Positions 46,546-52,857 of a stretch of DNA of 52,857 nucleotides are shown in pieces; within the stretch, counting starts at the first letter, position 1; the number at the start of each line of letters is the position of its first letter. The notes beneath the pieces were generated by a model. That model did no database searches. It was not told where the DNA came from and was given only the letters and a program-made list of their open reading frames with translations. The stretch covers positions 1 to 52,857 of the forward strand of contig MTOU01000042.1 of NCBI GenBank assembly GCA_002011745.1, given 5' to 3'. This DNA comes from Nitrospirae bacterium JdFR-85. GTDB taxonomy: Bacteria; Nitrospirota; Thermodesulfovibrionia; Thermodesulfovibrionales; JdFR-85. Both the position numbers and the translations under genes were made by a program.

Positions 46546-47372
46546 TTACACCTCCTTCTTAAATAGTAGCTCAACACAGAGGATATATTACCCTCAATTG
46601 AGGGCTTGGAGTTTAGTATGAACAACCAATCCCGGAGTGAAAACAACTCTGCCTTTATTCTATAAAGCTCACCTTCAAAAATGCTTTCTTTTATCGCATC
46701 TTCAAAAAAAGGCACTATCTTGTCCTTCATCCTGAGATGGGTATCCACAAGAAATATTGCCATATCAGGACAGAGGTCTTCAACCCTTCTCAAGAAGGCA
46801 TCAATATCTCTGTCATATATCTGTCTTGGAGGAGAGGACTTGATCTCAACATATAAAATCCCACCATCCAGTTTAGCAAGCACATCGTAATCTCCGCCCA
46901 CGCTTCTGCCTCTAAATCTCACATTCCACATACTCTCCATCTGAAACTCTCTTTTGAGAACCTCTGATATAAACCACTCTAAGGTCTCACCAAAGCTTAT
47001 TAATCCTTCTTTCTGAAGGCGATACTTCTTCCTTTCTTTAACAAGAAGTCCTATCTGCAGGAGATATTCAGTATACTCTGCTGTAACTTCAGAAGTTGCG
47101 TATCTTGTCACATCTTTTAGTCCAAAACCCTCTCTCTGTTTAATCACATCCCGAAGGTATAATCTGAAAGCATACCTCTTCATCATCTCATAAAAAGAGT
47201 CAATAAATCTGTCCTCAGGCAGAAGCAGGTTCTCTATGGATTCTTTTTTAAAGATAGTAAACCCTCTCCTTTTCAACAGTACTTCCAGAGAGGGGGTAAG
47301 CTCATTCAGTCTCCTTCTCAGATAACTCAATTGAAATTTGAGATCATCATTATTTTTTATATCTTCATGCAT
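46542..47372 (-). CDS. Candidate PD-(D/E)XK nuclease-like protein
   Basis: 276 aa, soluble. The N-terminal ~90 residues are helical (FQLSYLRRRLNELTPSLEVL). A winged-helix-like middle (TEYLLQIGLLVKERKKYRL) leads to a restriction-fold core: GGDYDVLAKLDGGILYVEIK, where Asp163, Glu176 and Lys178 fit the D...ExK catalytic set, and Ser/Pro-rich KSSPP follows. The motif supports a DNA- or RNA-cleaving role; the target is unknown. It is co-translated with the downstream 55-aa cysteine protein and divergent from the Sfum_1244-like gene, sharing a 26-base promoter region. It could be an orphan repair nuclease or a defence component. Confidence 0.65.
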   Translation of the reverse strand: MHEDIKNNDDLKFQLSYLRRRLNELTPSLEVLLKRRGFTIFKKESIENLLLPEDRFIDSFYEMMKRYAFRLYLRDVIKQREGFGLKDVTRYATSEVTAEYTEYLLQIGLLVKERKKYRLQKEGLISFGETLEWFISEVLKREFQMESMWNVRFRGRSVGGDYDVLAKLDGGILYVEIKSSPPRQIYDRDIDAFLRRVEDLCPDMAIFLVDTHLRMKDKIVPFFEDAIKESIFEGELYRIKAELFSLRDWLFILNSKPSIEGNISSVLSYYLRRRCK

Positions 47373-47379
47373 ATCTAAA

Positions 47380-47385
47380 AGTATA
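47380..47385 (-). promoter_or_regulatory. -10 element of nuclease-like gene, leaderless type
   Basis: TATACT on the minus strand ends 7 bases before ATG 47372; TTAAGT 17 bases further is a weak -35. It overlaps the plus-strand -10 at 47384-47389. Confidence 0.5.
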
Positions 47386-47389
47386 TAAT
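47384..47389 (+). promoter_or_regulatory. -10 element of Sfum_1244-like gene
   Basis: Perfect TATAAT ending 9 bases before ATG 47399. No ribosome site; overlaps the opposite-strand -10 by two bases. Confidence 0.45.
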
Positions 47390-47398
47390 AATTATGAG

Positions 47399-48448
47399 AT
47401 GAACTTAAACAGTCTCATCCAACAGGTTAAACTCAACTGCAATATCTCAGATGCAAAATACTGGGGATACTATTCCATCTGCGGCATGTTACTCCGCCTC
47501 AGACACCTCTACCGGGTGGAACACTCTCTTAAGCCCTGGGAGAGTATTCCCACAGAGGATATTACTAAATGGATCTCAGAAAGGGAGGCCCTTTGGGAAA
47601 CCCTGCAGGACAAACCTCTTCAACCTATAAGGATTGAGGATAATATTTTCGATCCCTTCAGTTTTGAGGAGATTAATAACATTATTGAAAAAGAAGGGCT
47701 TGTCTATGGAGGAGGATTCGGGATGTTTAACAAGCCCACCTTCTTTCTTGCAAAAATTGAAGAGCTGAAAGAGGTGTATGACTACAAAGTCTACTATGCC
47801 GAGAGGGAACTATGCCGTGATATGTCTTATTCAGCCGCTATGGTGCAGGGTAGATGTATCTATATAAGGTTTGATCCTCTGTTGATCATGCTGTGGGAAA
47901 AACTGCTGGAGATGAGAGCAGGAAGGTCTTCAACACACCTGAAAGAGGCATTTGAGGCATTCGGAGTCTATCTCAACGCAGGACAAGAGCAGGAACTGTA
48001 CAAGAAGCTGGAGAAACTATGCAGAGAACTGTCACCTCTTCTGCTATTTCACGAAATAGGAGAGGTCTATGAGGATGAATCAATAGAACAATGGCTGAGT
48101 ATTCTGCAGAAAGCTAAAAACAGGGAGCAGGAACTGTATCTAAGAGCAATAAAAGACATTATGGCTGATACATCAGAACTTGGGCCTCTGAAATTTATAG
48201 TTGAAGAAAGGGATATCCGTCTGCTCCATTTCTATATAGCCCTGCTTGACAGAGAAAGAAGGGAACTCTTCCCCGAAATACTCACCTCTTATACTCTGTT
48301 CAGAGAAAACAGAAACTGGCAACTAATAGAGGATGCAAGAAAAAAGGGATATGAAAGGGCAAAGGAACTTTATAGAAAGATAATCAGTGTTGCACCAGAA
48401 GGGATAGAGAAGATAATTACTAAAGAGCTTTCCTCTAAACAATATTAA
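47399..48448 (+). CDS. Uncharacterised protein resembling the Sfum_1244 family
   Basis: 349 aa, soluble, mostly helical. The opening NSLIQQVKLNCNISDAKYWG and YYSICGMLLRLRHLYRVE matches my memory of the family named for Syntrophobacter fumaroxidans Sfum_1244, which has no known function. Other points are GLVYGGGFGMFNKPTFFLAK, LLFHEIGEVYEDESIEQWL and three or so conserved-looking Cys. It is divergent from the nuclease-like gene with overlapping promoters, which suggests related roles. Its TAA shares the TTAA at 48445-48448 with the stop of the convergent activase gene. Confidence 0.7.
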   Translation: MNLNSLIQQVKLNCNISDAKYWGYYSICGMLLRLRHLYRVEHSLKPWESIPTEDITKWISEREALWETLQDKPLQPIRIEDNIFDPFSFEEINNIIEKEGLVYGGGFGMFNKPTFFLAKIEELKEVYDYKVYYAERELCRDMSYSAAMVQGRCIYIRFDPLLIMLWEKLLEMRAGRSSTHLKEAFEAFGVYLNAGQEQELYKKLEKLCRELSPLLLFHEIGEVYEDESIEQWLSILQKAKNREQELYLRAIKDIMADTSELGPLKFIVEERDIRLLHFYIALLDRERRELFPEILTSYTLFRENRNWQLIEDARKKGYERAKELYRKIISVAPEGIEKIITKELSSKQY

Positions 48449-51400
48449 TAACCTCTGCGGAGTTGCCTCATTTTCTCTCTTGCCTGTTCCATAAAAGCCT
48501 CCATCTGTAATTGGGTAGTGGTTGATGCCGTTCCATCAAAGGGAATACTTATACAGGGAACTCCATATTTTTCGGATATACCTCTCATGATGGCGGTTAC
48601 TATTGTGCCTGGCATACAACCAAAGGGCATTGCATTCACGATCCCTACTGCTCCCCGTTCAATCATATCAATAGATTTCCCTATACTCAGGATAGCCTCT
48701 CCTTCAAAAGACTCATGCATGTACTCTGATGCCTTCCGAAGAATCTCCTTTGTAGTAGGCTCATGAAGCCTCCTTATAACACTCTCAAAAGGTGCTTCAT
48801 ACCTTTTTGCTACTCTGTTCTGATAAAATTGCTTCAGTAAGAACTGGAGTGTTGCTCTTATGTCCCTCTTTTTCAGCGCCTTCTTAAGAGACATGTAGTT
48901 TATATAATAAAGCCACTCATCAACAGGCGACAGATACACCTCTGCACCCAATGCCTCAAGCCTCCGCACAAGATCCTCGTTCGAGAATCTGTTTGACCTT
49001 ACAAATATCTCTCCCACTATTCCTATAAGAGGCTTCTGCTCATCAGTCTTCTCTATCCTGGAGAAATCCCTTGCCATACTGCTCACCAGCTCATCAATTG
49101 TCCCATTCTGTGATGCAAGGGCATCCCTGAGCTTCTGTACATACTCTCTGTACAACTCCTCTGTGACTCCCTTCTCCCTCTCATAAGGCCTTGTCTCATG
49201 CAGACACTTAAGCAGAAGGTCATACAGAACCACTCCCTGCCATGCCCGTTTTATAAAATCATTCCCCACAATACCGAGGTCTTTATAAAGGGTTACATCC
49301 TGTACAGGAGAAAACACAGGCACATCCGATATGCCTACCTTCTTAAGCACCATTCTTTGAAAGAGATTATACTGTCCAAACCTGCATGGACCGGTGCCTG
49401 AAGGCATGAAAAAGGCCGACCTCTCGGGTACAAAGTCAGCAGACAGTGCCTTCTTCAACATATCACCCGTTGTTACTGCACAGGGAAAGCACTCTTTACC
49501 AGAGACATACCTTCTTCCCAGGTCAAGGGCATCCTCAGAACTTTCAGGAAGCACCTCTGCAGGAATACCACAGTAACGGAATGCCGCCTCAATAGCATAG
49601 GCGTGGTCACACATATGGGGTATAAAAATGGTCCTCTTGTTCTTTGAGTCCTTTATCACGGTGTTTATTCTCTTTGGCAGAGGAACCCTCTTTTCTACAA
49701 GTTTTCCAGCTTTGATCTGTGCCTGAATGCTGTCAAGAAAGGCCTCACAGCGGGTTATAACACCCGCATCTGCACTATGCTCATCTATCTCTATATGGAG
49801 ATAGGGCCTACCAGCCAGTTCTGTCTCAAAATACTTCTCTATGAAGGAATCAGGTCCACAGGAGAAATTCCCTATGTATATTGGATAGAGGTTTTTGTAT
49901 TTTTTGATGGTCCTTGCTGCCTTCAGTATCCTCTGGCCAGATCGCCAGTACATATCCGGCCAGTCTTCATAAATATCCTCTTCATCAGGCAGAAAGTCCA
50001 TGGGAACAGAAGGGACATTCAGTGTGGCAAGCTTCTTTGGTATTTCAAGATTCACGCCCATATCAAAGGCATTGTAAGCCCTGCCCACTATAACTACTGC
50101 AGTGGTATTCAGGTCTGCAAGAAACTCTTTACCCTTCTGTTTTATTTTAGTATAGAAGTCCTGTTGAGCCTCCTCAGCCTTCTGCATGGCTCTTTTGAGT
50201 TCAGAGTCCTTAACCCCAAGAGGACCAAACACCCTCTTAAGCTCTTGATACATGTATTTGTCACCCTCTTTCAGTTTCACCACAGGGGCAATCACCTCTG
50301 CATCCTTAAAGGCCACCCTCACCTGATAGGGAAAGCTCTGTGTATAAGGACAGGCATGGCCCTTCTCATAGGGGTCCTCAGGCTGTATCATATTAACAAA
50401 GCTCGGGATAAGGAGCCTCTTTATACCTGCCTCAAGGAGGTACCTCACATGGCCATGGGCGACCTTCACAGGAAAACAACTCTCTGCAAGTACTGTCTCC
50501 ACACCAAGGGTCACAATATGCCTGTTTGTCCGGGGAGACACAACAAGGTCAAAACCGAGCTCCTGAACAAGAGTACTCCAGTATGGCAGAAACTCATGAA
50601 AGAAGAAAACATAAGGGATCCCTATGGGACCTCTCTTGGAATAAGAGGTATCTCGTTTTTTGAGCCACTGTCTGTGTGATTCCCAGAGGGCCTCTTCACG
50701 GAATGCAAAAAGATCGGGAAGGTCTGATTTAACTCTTCTCCGGATATCATACTTCTCACACCTGCCTCCATAGAACAAGAACTCTTTCTCACCTTCTATT
50801 TTTACCTTGTTTATCTCACACAGGTTTTCGCATCCTTTACATTGAAATGAAGACTGCTCATAGGGCCTGTCTGCAAGCTCAAATCCCTTGAACCGGCTCT
50901 TATCTCCGGACCTGTTCTTCATGTAATCCCTTGCAATCAAGGCCATTCCTATAGCACCTGTTACATCATGGTGTGGCGGTACAGTAATCTTCTTACCAAG
51001 AAACTTTTCAAAGGCAGCCACAACAGCCTTATTAAAGGCTGTACCTCCTTGAAAGAATATATATTCACCGATTCTTCTGCCTGAAACCACCCTGTTTATA
51101 TAGTTCTCTACAATTGAGTATGCAAGCCCTGCCAGTAGGTCATCCCTCTTTGCCCCTTTCTGTAGATTCGCCATAAGAGAGTTTTCCATAAAAACCGTGC
51201 ACCTTTCACCCAGTCTGCAAGGACTCTTTGAATGGAAGGCATACTGGGCAAACTCATCCTTTATAGATATATCCAGTTTTTCAGCCTGTTCTTCAAGAAA
51301 ACTTCCTGTGCCAGCAGCGCATGCCTTGTTCATCTCAAAGTCCACTATAACACCCTCTCGTAGACTGATGTATTTTGAATCCTGACCACCTATCTCAAAA

Positions 51401-52638
51401 ATTGTATCAACCTTTGGATCAATAAAGATTGCTGCTGTTGCCTGAGCAGTAATCTCATTCTTCACAATATCAGCACCAACAAAGTCAGCAATCATGTATC
51501 TGCCTGAGCCTGTTGTCCCTACACCCATAATCTCCACCTTATCCCCTATCTCAGCGCCTATCTCTCTAAGACCCTGACGGACAGCCTCTATAGGCCTGCC
51601 TGCAGTCATTAAATAACGTTTCGCAAGAAGTCTGCCTTCTTCATCAATAACAGCCAGATTGGTGCTTATAGAGCCTATATCAATCCCGAGGTATGCCTTG
51701 GTCTTTACTGTAACCTCTGTTAAGGGGAAGGTGGTATCCTTGCGGCTGAGATGCCTTTCTATAAAATCGTCTCCTTCCCCAATCAGTGGCCTGAGTGTAC
51801 CATCAGAAAGGGTTTGAGTATTCAGAGAAGTCCTGAGCCTGTCAATATCAAGCCTTCTGTATAGCCCCTCCTCTTTGGCCTTAAGGACCGCACCTATTGC
51901 ACACAACATCTCAGGATGCTCTGGAATAACCAGCTCATCTAAACCAAAGACCTCCCTGAATGCCCTAACCATCCCTTTATTAAGGGCAACACCACCCATA
52001 AATGCCACCTTAGGAGGAATCGGTCTCCCCCTCACTATCGTGCCCTTGAAGTTTCTTGCAACAGCAAAACAGAGCCCTGCTACAATATCCTCCACAGGAG
52101 TAGCTATCTGTTGGAGATGAATCATATCAGACTTTGCAAAGACACTACATCTACCCGCAATCCTGGGAGGATTCTCTGACCTGAGAGCCATCTCTGCGAA
52201 CTCCTCAATGCTCAGCCTCAGTCTCTCTGCCTGTTGATCTAAGAAACTACCCGTGCCTGCAGCACAGACCGAGTTCAGCGAAAAATCCTTGATAGCACCA
52301 CCCTCAAGTATCAGGAGCTTTGAATCCTCCCCTCCCATCTCAATCACTGTGCTTACCTCAGGATAAAGCCTTTCAGTAGCCTTCTGAAGTGCTATTAGTT
52401 CATTAATATGGGGGGCATCCAAAACAGAGGCTATGGTCTTCCCTGTAGTTCCTGTAAAAGAGACAAAAGGCTCTGGAAAATTTTTTGAAACCTCTCTTAG
52501 TATCTCAAAGGCTGTCTCAAGAGGATGTCCATGGTGCCGGCGATAGAGTGTCTGGATTAATTGACCCTTCTCATTTATGAGAACGAGTTTTATACTTACT
52601 GAACCTCCATCTACTCCTGCAAATACTCTATCACCCAT
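48445..52638 (-). CDS. Giant double acyl-CoA dehydratase activase (BcrAD/BadFG-like) with DUF2229/HgdB-like region
   Basis: 1397 aa. Two complete BadF/BadG/BcrA/BcrD ATPase domains stand in tandem. The first (~1-265) has AGVDGGSVSIKLVLI, EMGGEDSKLL, CAAGTGSFLDQQ and GRCSVFAKSD. The second (~310-570) has GIDIGSISTNLAVI, EIGGQDSKYI, CAAGTGSFLEEQ and GERCTVFMENS. The cysteines in the CAAG and RC motifs bind the 4Fe-4S cluster in known activases. A Cys cluster (CKGCENLCE, ~600), a DUF2229-like part (~665-880) and a C-terminal HgdB/DUF-like part follow. Known activases inject ATP-driven electrons into 2-hydroxyacyl-CoA dehydratases or benzoyl-CoA reductases. This fusion is typical of anaerobes, but its substrate is unknown. 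GGGAGG precedes the ATG. Confidence 0.9.
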   Translation of the reverse strand: MGDRVFAGVDGGSVSIKLVLINEKGQLIQTLYRRHHGHPLETAFEILREVSKNFPEPFVSFTGTTGKTIASVLDAPHINELIALQKATERLYPEVSTVIEMGGEDSKLLILEGGAIKDFSLNSVCAAGTGSFLDQQAERLRLSIEEFAEMALRSENPPRIAGRCSVFAKSDMIHLQQIATPVEDIVAGLCFAVARNFKGTIVRGRPIPPKVAFMGGVALNKGMVRAFREVFGLDELVIPEHPEMLCAIGAVLKAKEEGLYRRLDIDRLRTSLNTQTLSDGTLRPLIGEGDDFIERHLSRKDTTFPLTEVTVKTKAYLGIDIGSISTNLAVIDEEGRLLAKRYLMTAGRPIEAVRQGLREIGAEIGDKVEIMGVGTTGSGRYMIADFVGADIVKNEITAQATAAIFIDPKVDTIFEIGGQDSKYISLREGVIVDFEMNKACAAGTGSFLEEQAEKLDISIKDEFAQYAFHSKSPCRLGERCTVFMENSLMANLQKGAKRDDLLAGLAYSIVENYINRVVSGRRIGEYIFFQGGTAFNKAVVAAFEKFLGKKITVPPHHDVTGAIGMALIARDYMKNRSGDKSRFKGFELADRPYEQSSFQCKGCENLCEINKVKIEGEKEFLFYGGRCEKYDIRRRVKSDLPDLFAFREEALWESHRQWLKKRDTSYSKRGPIGIPYVFFFHEFLPYWSTLVQELGFDLVVSPRTNRHIVTLGVETVLAESCFPVKVAHGHVRYLLEAGIKRLLIPSFVNMIQPEDPYEKGHACPYTQSFPYQVRVAFKDAEVIAPVVKLKEGDKYMYQELKRVFGPLGVKDSELKRAMQKAEEAQQDFYTKIKQKGKEFLADLNTTAVVIVGRAYNAFDMGVNLEIPKKLATLNVPSVPMDFLPDEEDIYEDWPDMYWRSGQRILKAARTIKKYKNLYPIYIGNFSCGPDSFIEKYFETELAGRPYLHIEIDEHSADAGVITRCEAFLDSIQAQIKAGKLVEKRVPLPKRINTVIKDSKNKRTIFIPHMCDHAYAIEAAFRYCGIPAEVLPESSEDALDLGRRYVSGKECFPCAVTTGDMLKKALSADFVPERSAFFMPSGTGPCRFGQYNLFQRMVLKKVGISDVPVFSPVQDVTLYKDLGIVGNDFIKRAWQGVVLYDLLLKCLHETRPYEREKGVTEELYREYVQKLRDALASQNGTIDELVSSMARDFSRIEKTDEQKPLIGIVGEIFVRSNRFSNEDLVRRLEALGAEVYLSPVDEWLYYINYMSLKKALKKRDIRATLQFLLKQFYQNRVAKRYEAPFESVIRRLHEPTTKEILRKASEYMHESFEGEAILSIGKSIDMIERGAVGIVNAMPFGCMPGTIVTAIMRGISEKYGVPCISIPFDGTASTTTQLQMEAFMEQAREKMRQLRRGY

Positions 52639-52857
52639 CTATCCTCCCAGTATTCTAACAATACAAACATCCTCTACACTCTTATATTAAATAAATATTA
52701 CAATCAGATAATTATAAGAATCAAGCTCTCAGATATCTCCCAAATCCCTAAAAACAACGGTAATGTAAAATCTTCTGTGTAAAATTGAAATTCAAAGAAA
52801 AGAGGGTGTATCCTCCATATAATTTATAGGTTTTAAAACTTTAAGGAAGGAGGAATA
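52639..52857. other. Divergent intergenic region at right edge
   Basis: AT-rich, about 219 bases. On the minus strand, the activase gene has GGGAGG 6 bases before its ATG and a possible promoter (TTGATT, 18-base spacer, TAATAT) near 52690-52730. On the plus strand, TATAAT at 52818-52823 and AAGGAGG at 52847-52853 point to a gene that begins just beyond the window. Confidence 0.5.
52847..52853 (+). promoter_or_regulatory. Ribosome binding site of a gene beyond the window
   Basis: AAGGAGG four bases from the window end, with a start codon expected at about 52858-52862. Confidence 0.5.

Noticed and set aside
49777-50679. 300-aa plus-strand open frame
   Set aside because: Entirely antisense to the activase gene, with no ribosome site and no domain.

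Overview
This is a compact, gene-dense chromosomal segment of a bacterium with moderate-to-low GC, AGA/AGG- and ATA-rich codon use and Lys/Glu/Ile-rich proteins. Gene content (HisZ beside SerA and PurA, TruD, TrmJ, large PAS/GAF kinases, a fused double acyl-CoA dehydratase activase, a relative of the Syntrophobacter Sfum_1244 family) fits an anaerobic, possibly thermophilic lineage. My best guess is Nitrospirota (Thermodesulfovibrio-like), with Desulfobacterota as the alternative. There is no 16S gene, tRNA, IS, prophage or CRISPR in the window, so this placement is inference.

Layout. 1-5665 (minus): an exported cluster of a YD-repeat/TIG protein, a glycine-rich surface protein, and a very large propeller/TIG/RHS protein that runs off the left edge. 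5792-10878 (plus): SPOR-TPR protein, HflX, SurE, FAD-dependent oxidoreductase. 11108-15686: an Aas-like acyl-ACP synthetase, convergent with a cytoplasmic solute-binding-like protein, which is divergent from a 684-aa protein of unknown function. 15884-19698: a soluble PAS/GAF histidine kinase with an NtrC-type regulator. 19785-23280: trmJ, truD, ruvA, ruvB. 23255-30421 (minus): class-V aminotransferase, serA, hisZ, purA, PilZ-zinc ribbon, comF, membrane protein. 30476-43551 (plus): HtrA protease, PIN-TRAM, ispD, galT, glgA, a 1392-aa membrane kinase and its single-domain regulator, rlmD-like, an unknown, purN, rsmD. 43591-46381 (plus): pseudo-receiver/AraC regulator, Bax-like glucosaminidase, polysaccharide deacetylase. 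46378-48448: a candidate PD-(D/E)XK nuclease with a 55-aa cysteine protein, divergent from the Sfum_1244-like gene. 48445-52638 (minus): a 1397-aa double activase. A further plus-strand gene appears to begin just past the right edge.

The strongest unexplained signal is regulatory. At least eleven genes that begin transcription units have no Shine-Dalgarno sequence but carry a TATAAT-like hexamer ending 5-9 bases before the start codon, where a -10 element would put the transcript start on the start codon itself. Genes inside operons mostly use AGGAGG-type sites or stop/start overlaps. This suggests systematic leaderless transcription. Two divergent gene pairs share overlapping -10 elements, and a third pair has a perfect 7-bp palindrome overlapping one gene's -35. 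Four convergent junctions have zero or overlapping spacing with no visible terminator.

Other points of interest are paired TGTGA-N4-TCACA-like operators upstream of the Bax-like gene, a GAFTNA variant in the sigma-54 activator, and the nuclease/small-cysteine-protein/Sfum_1244-like cluster.
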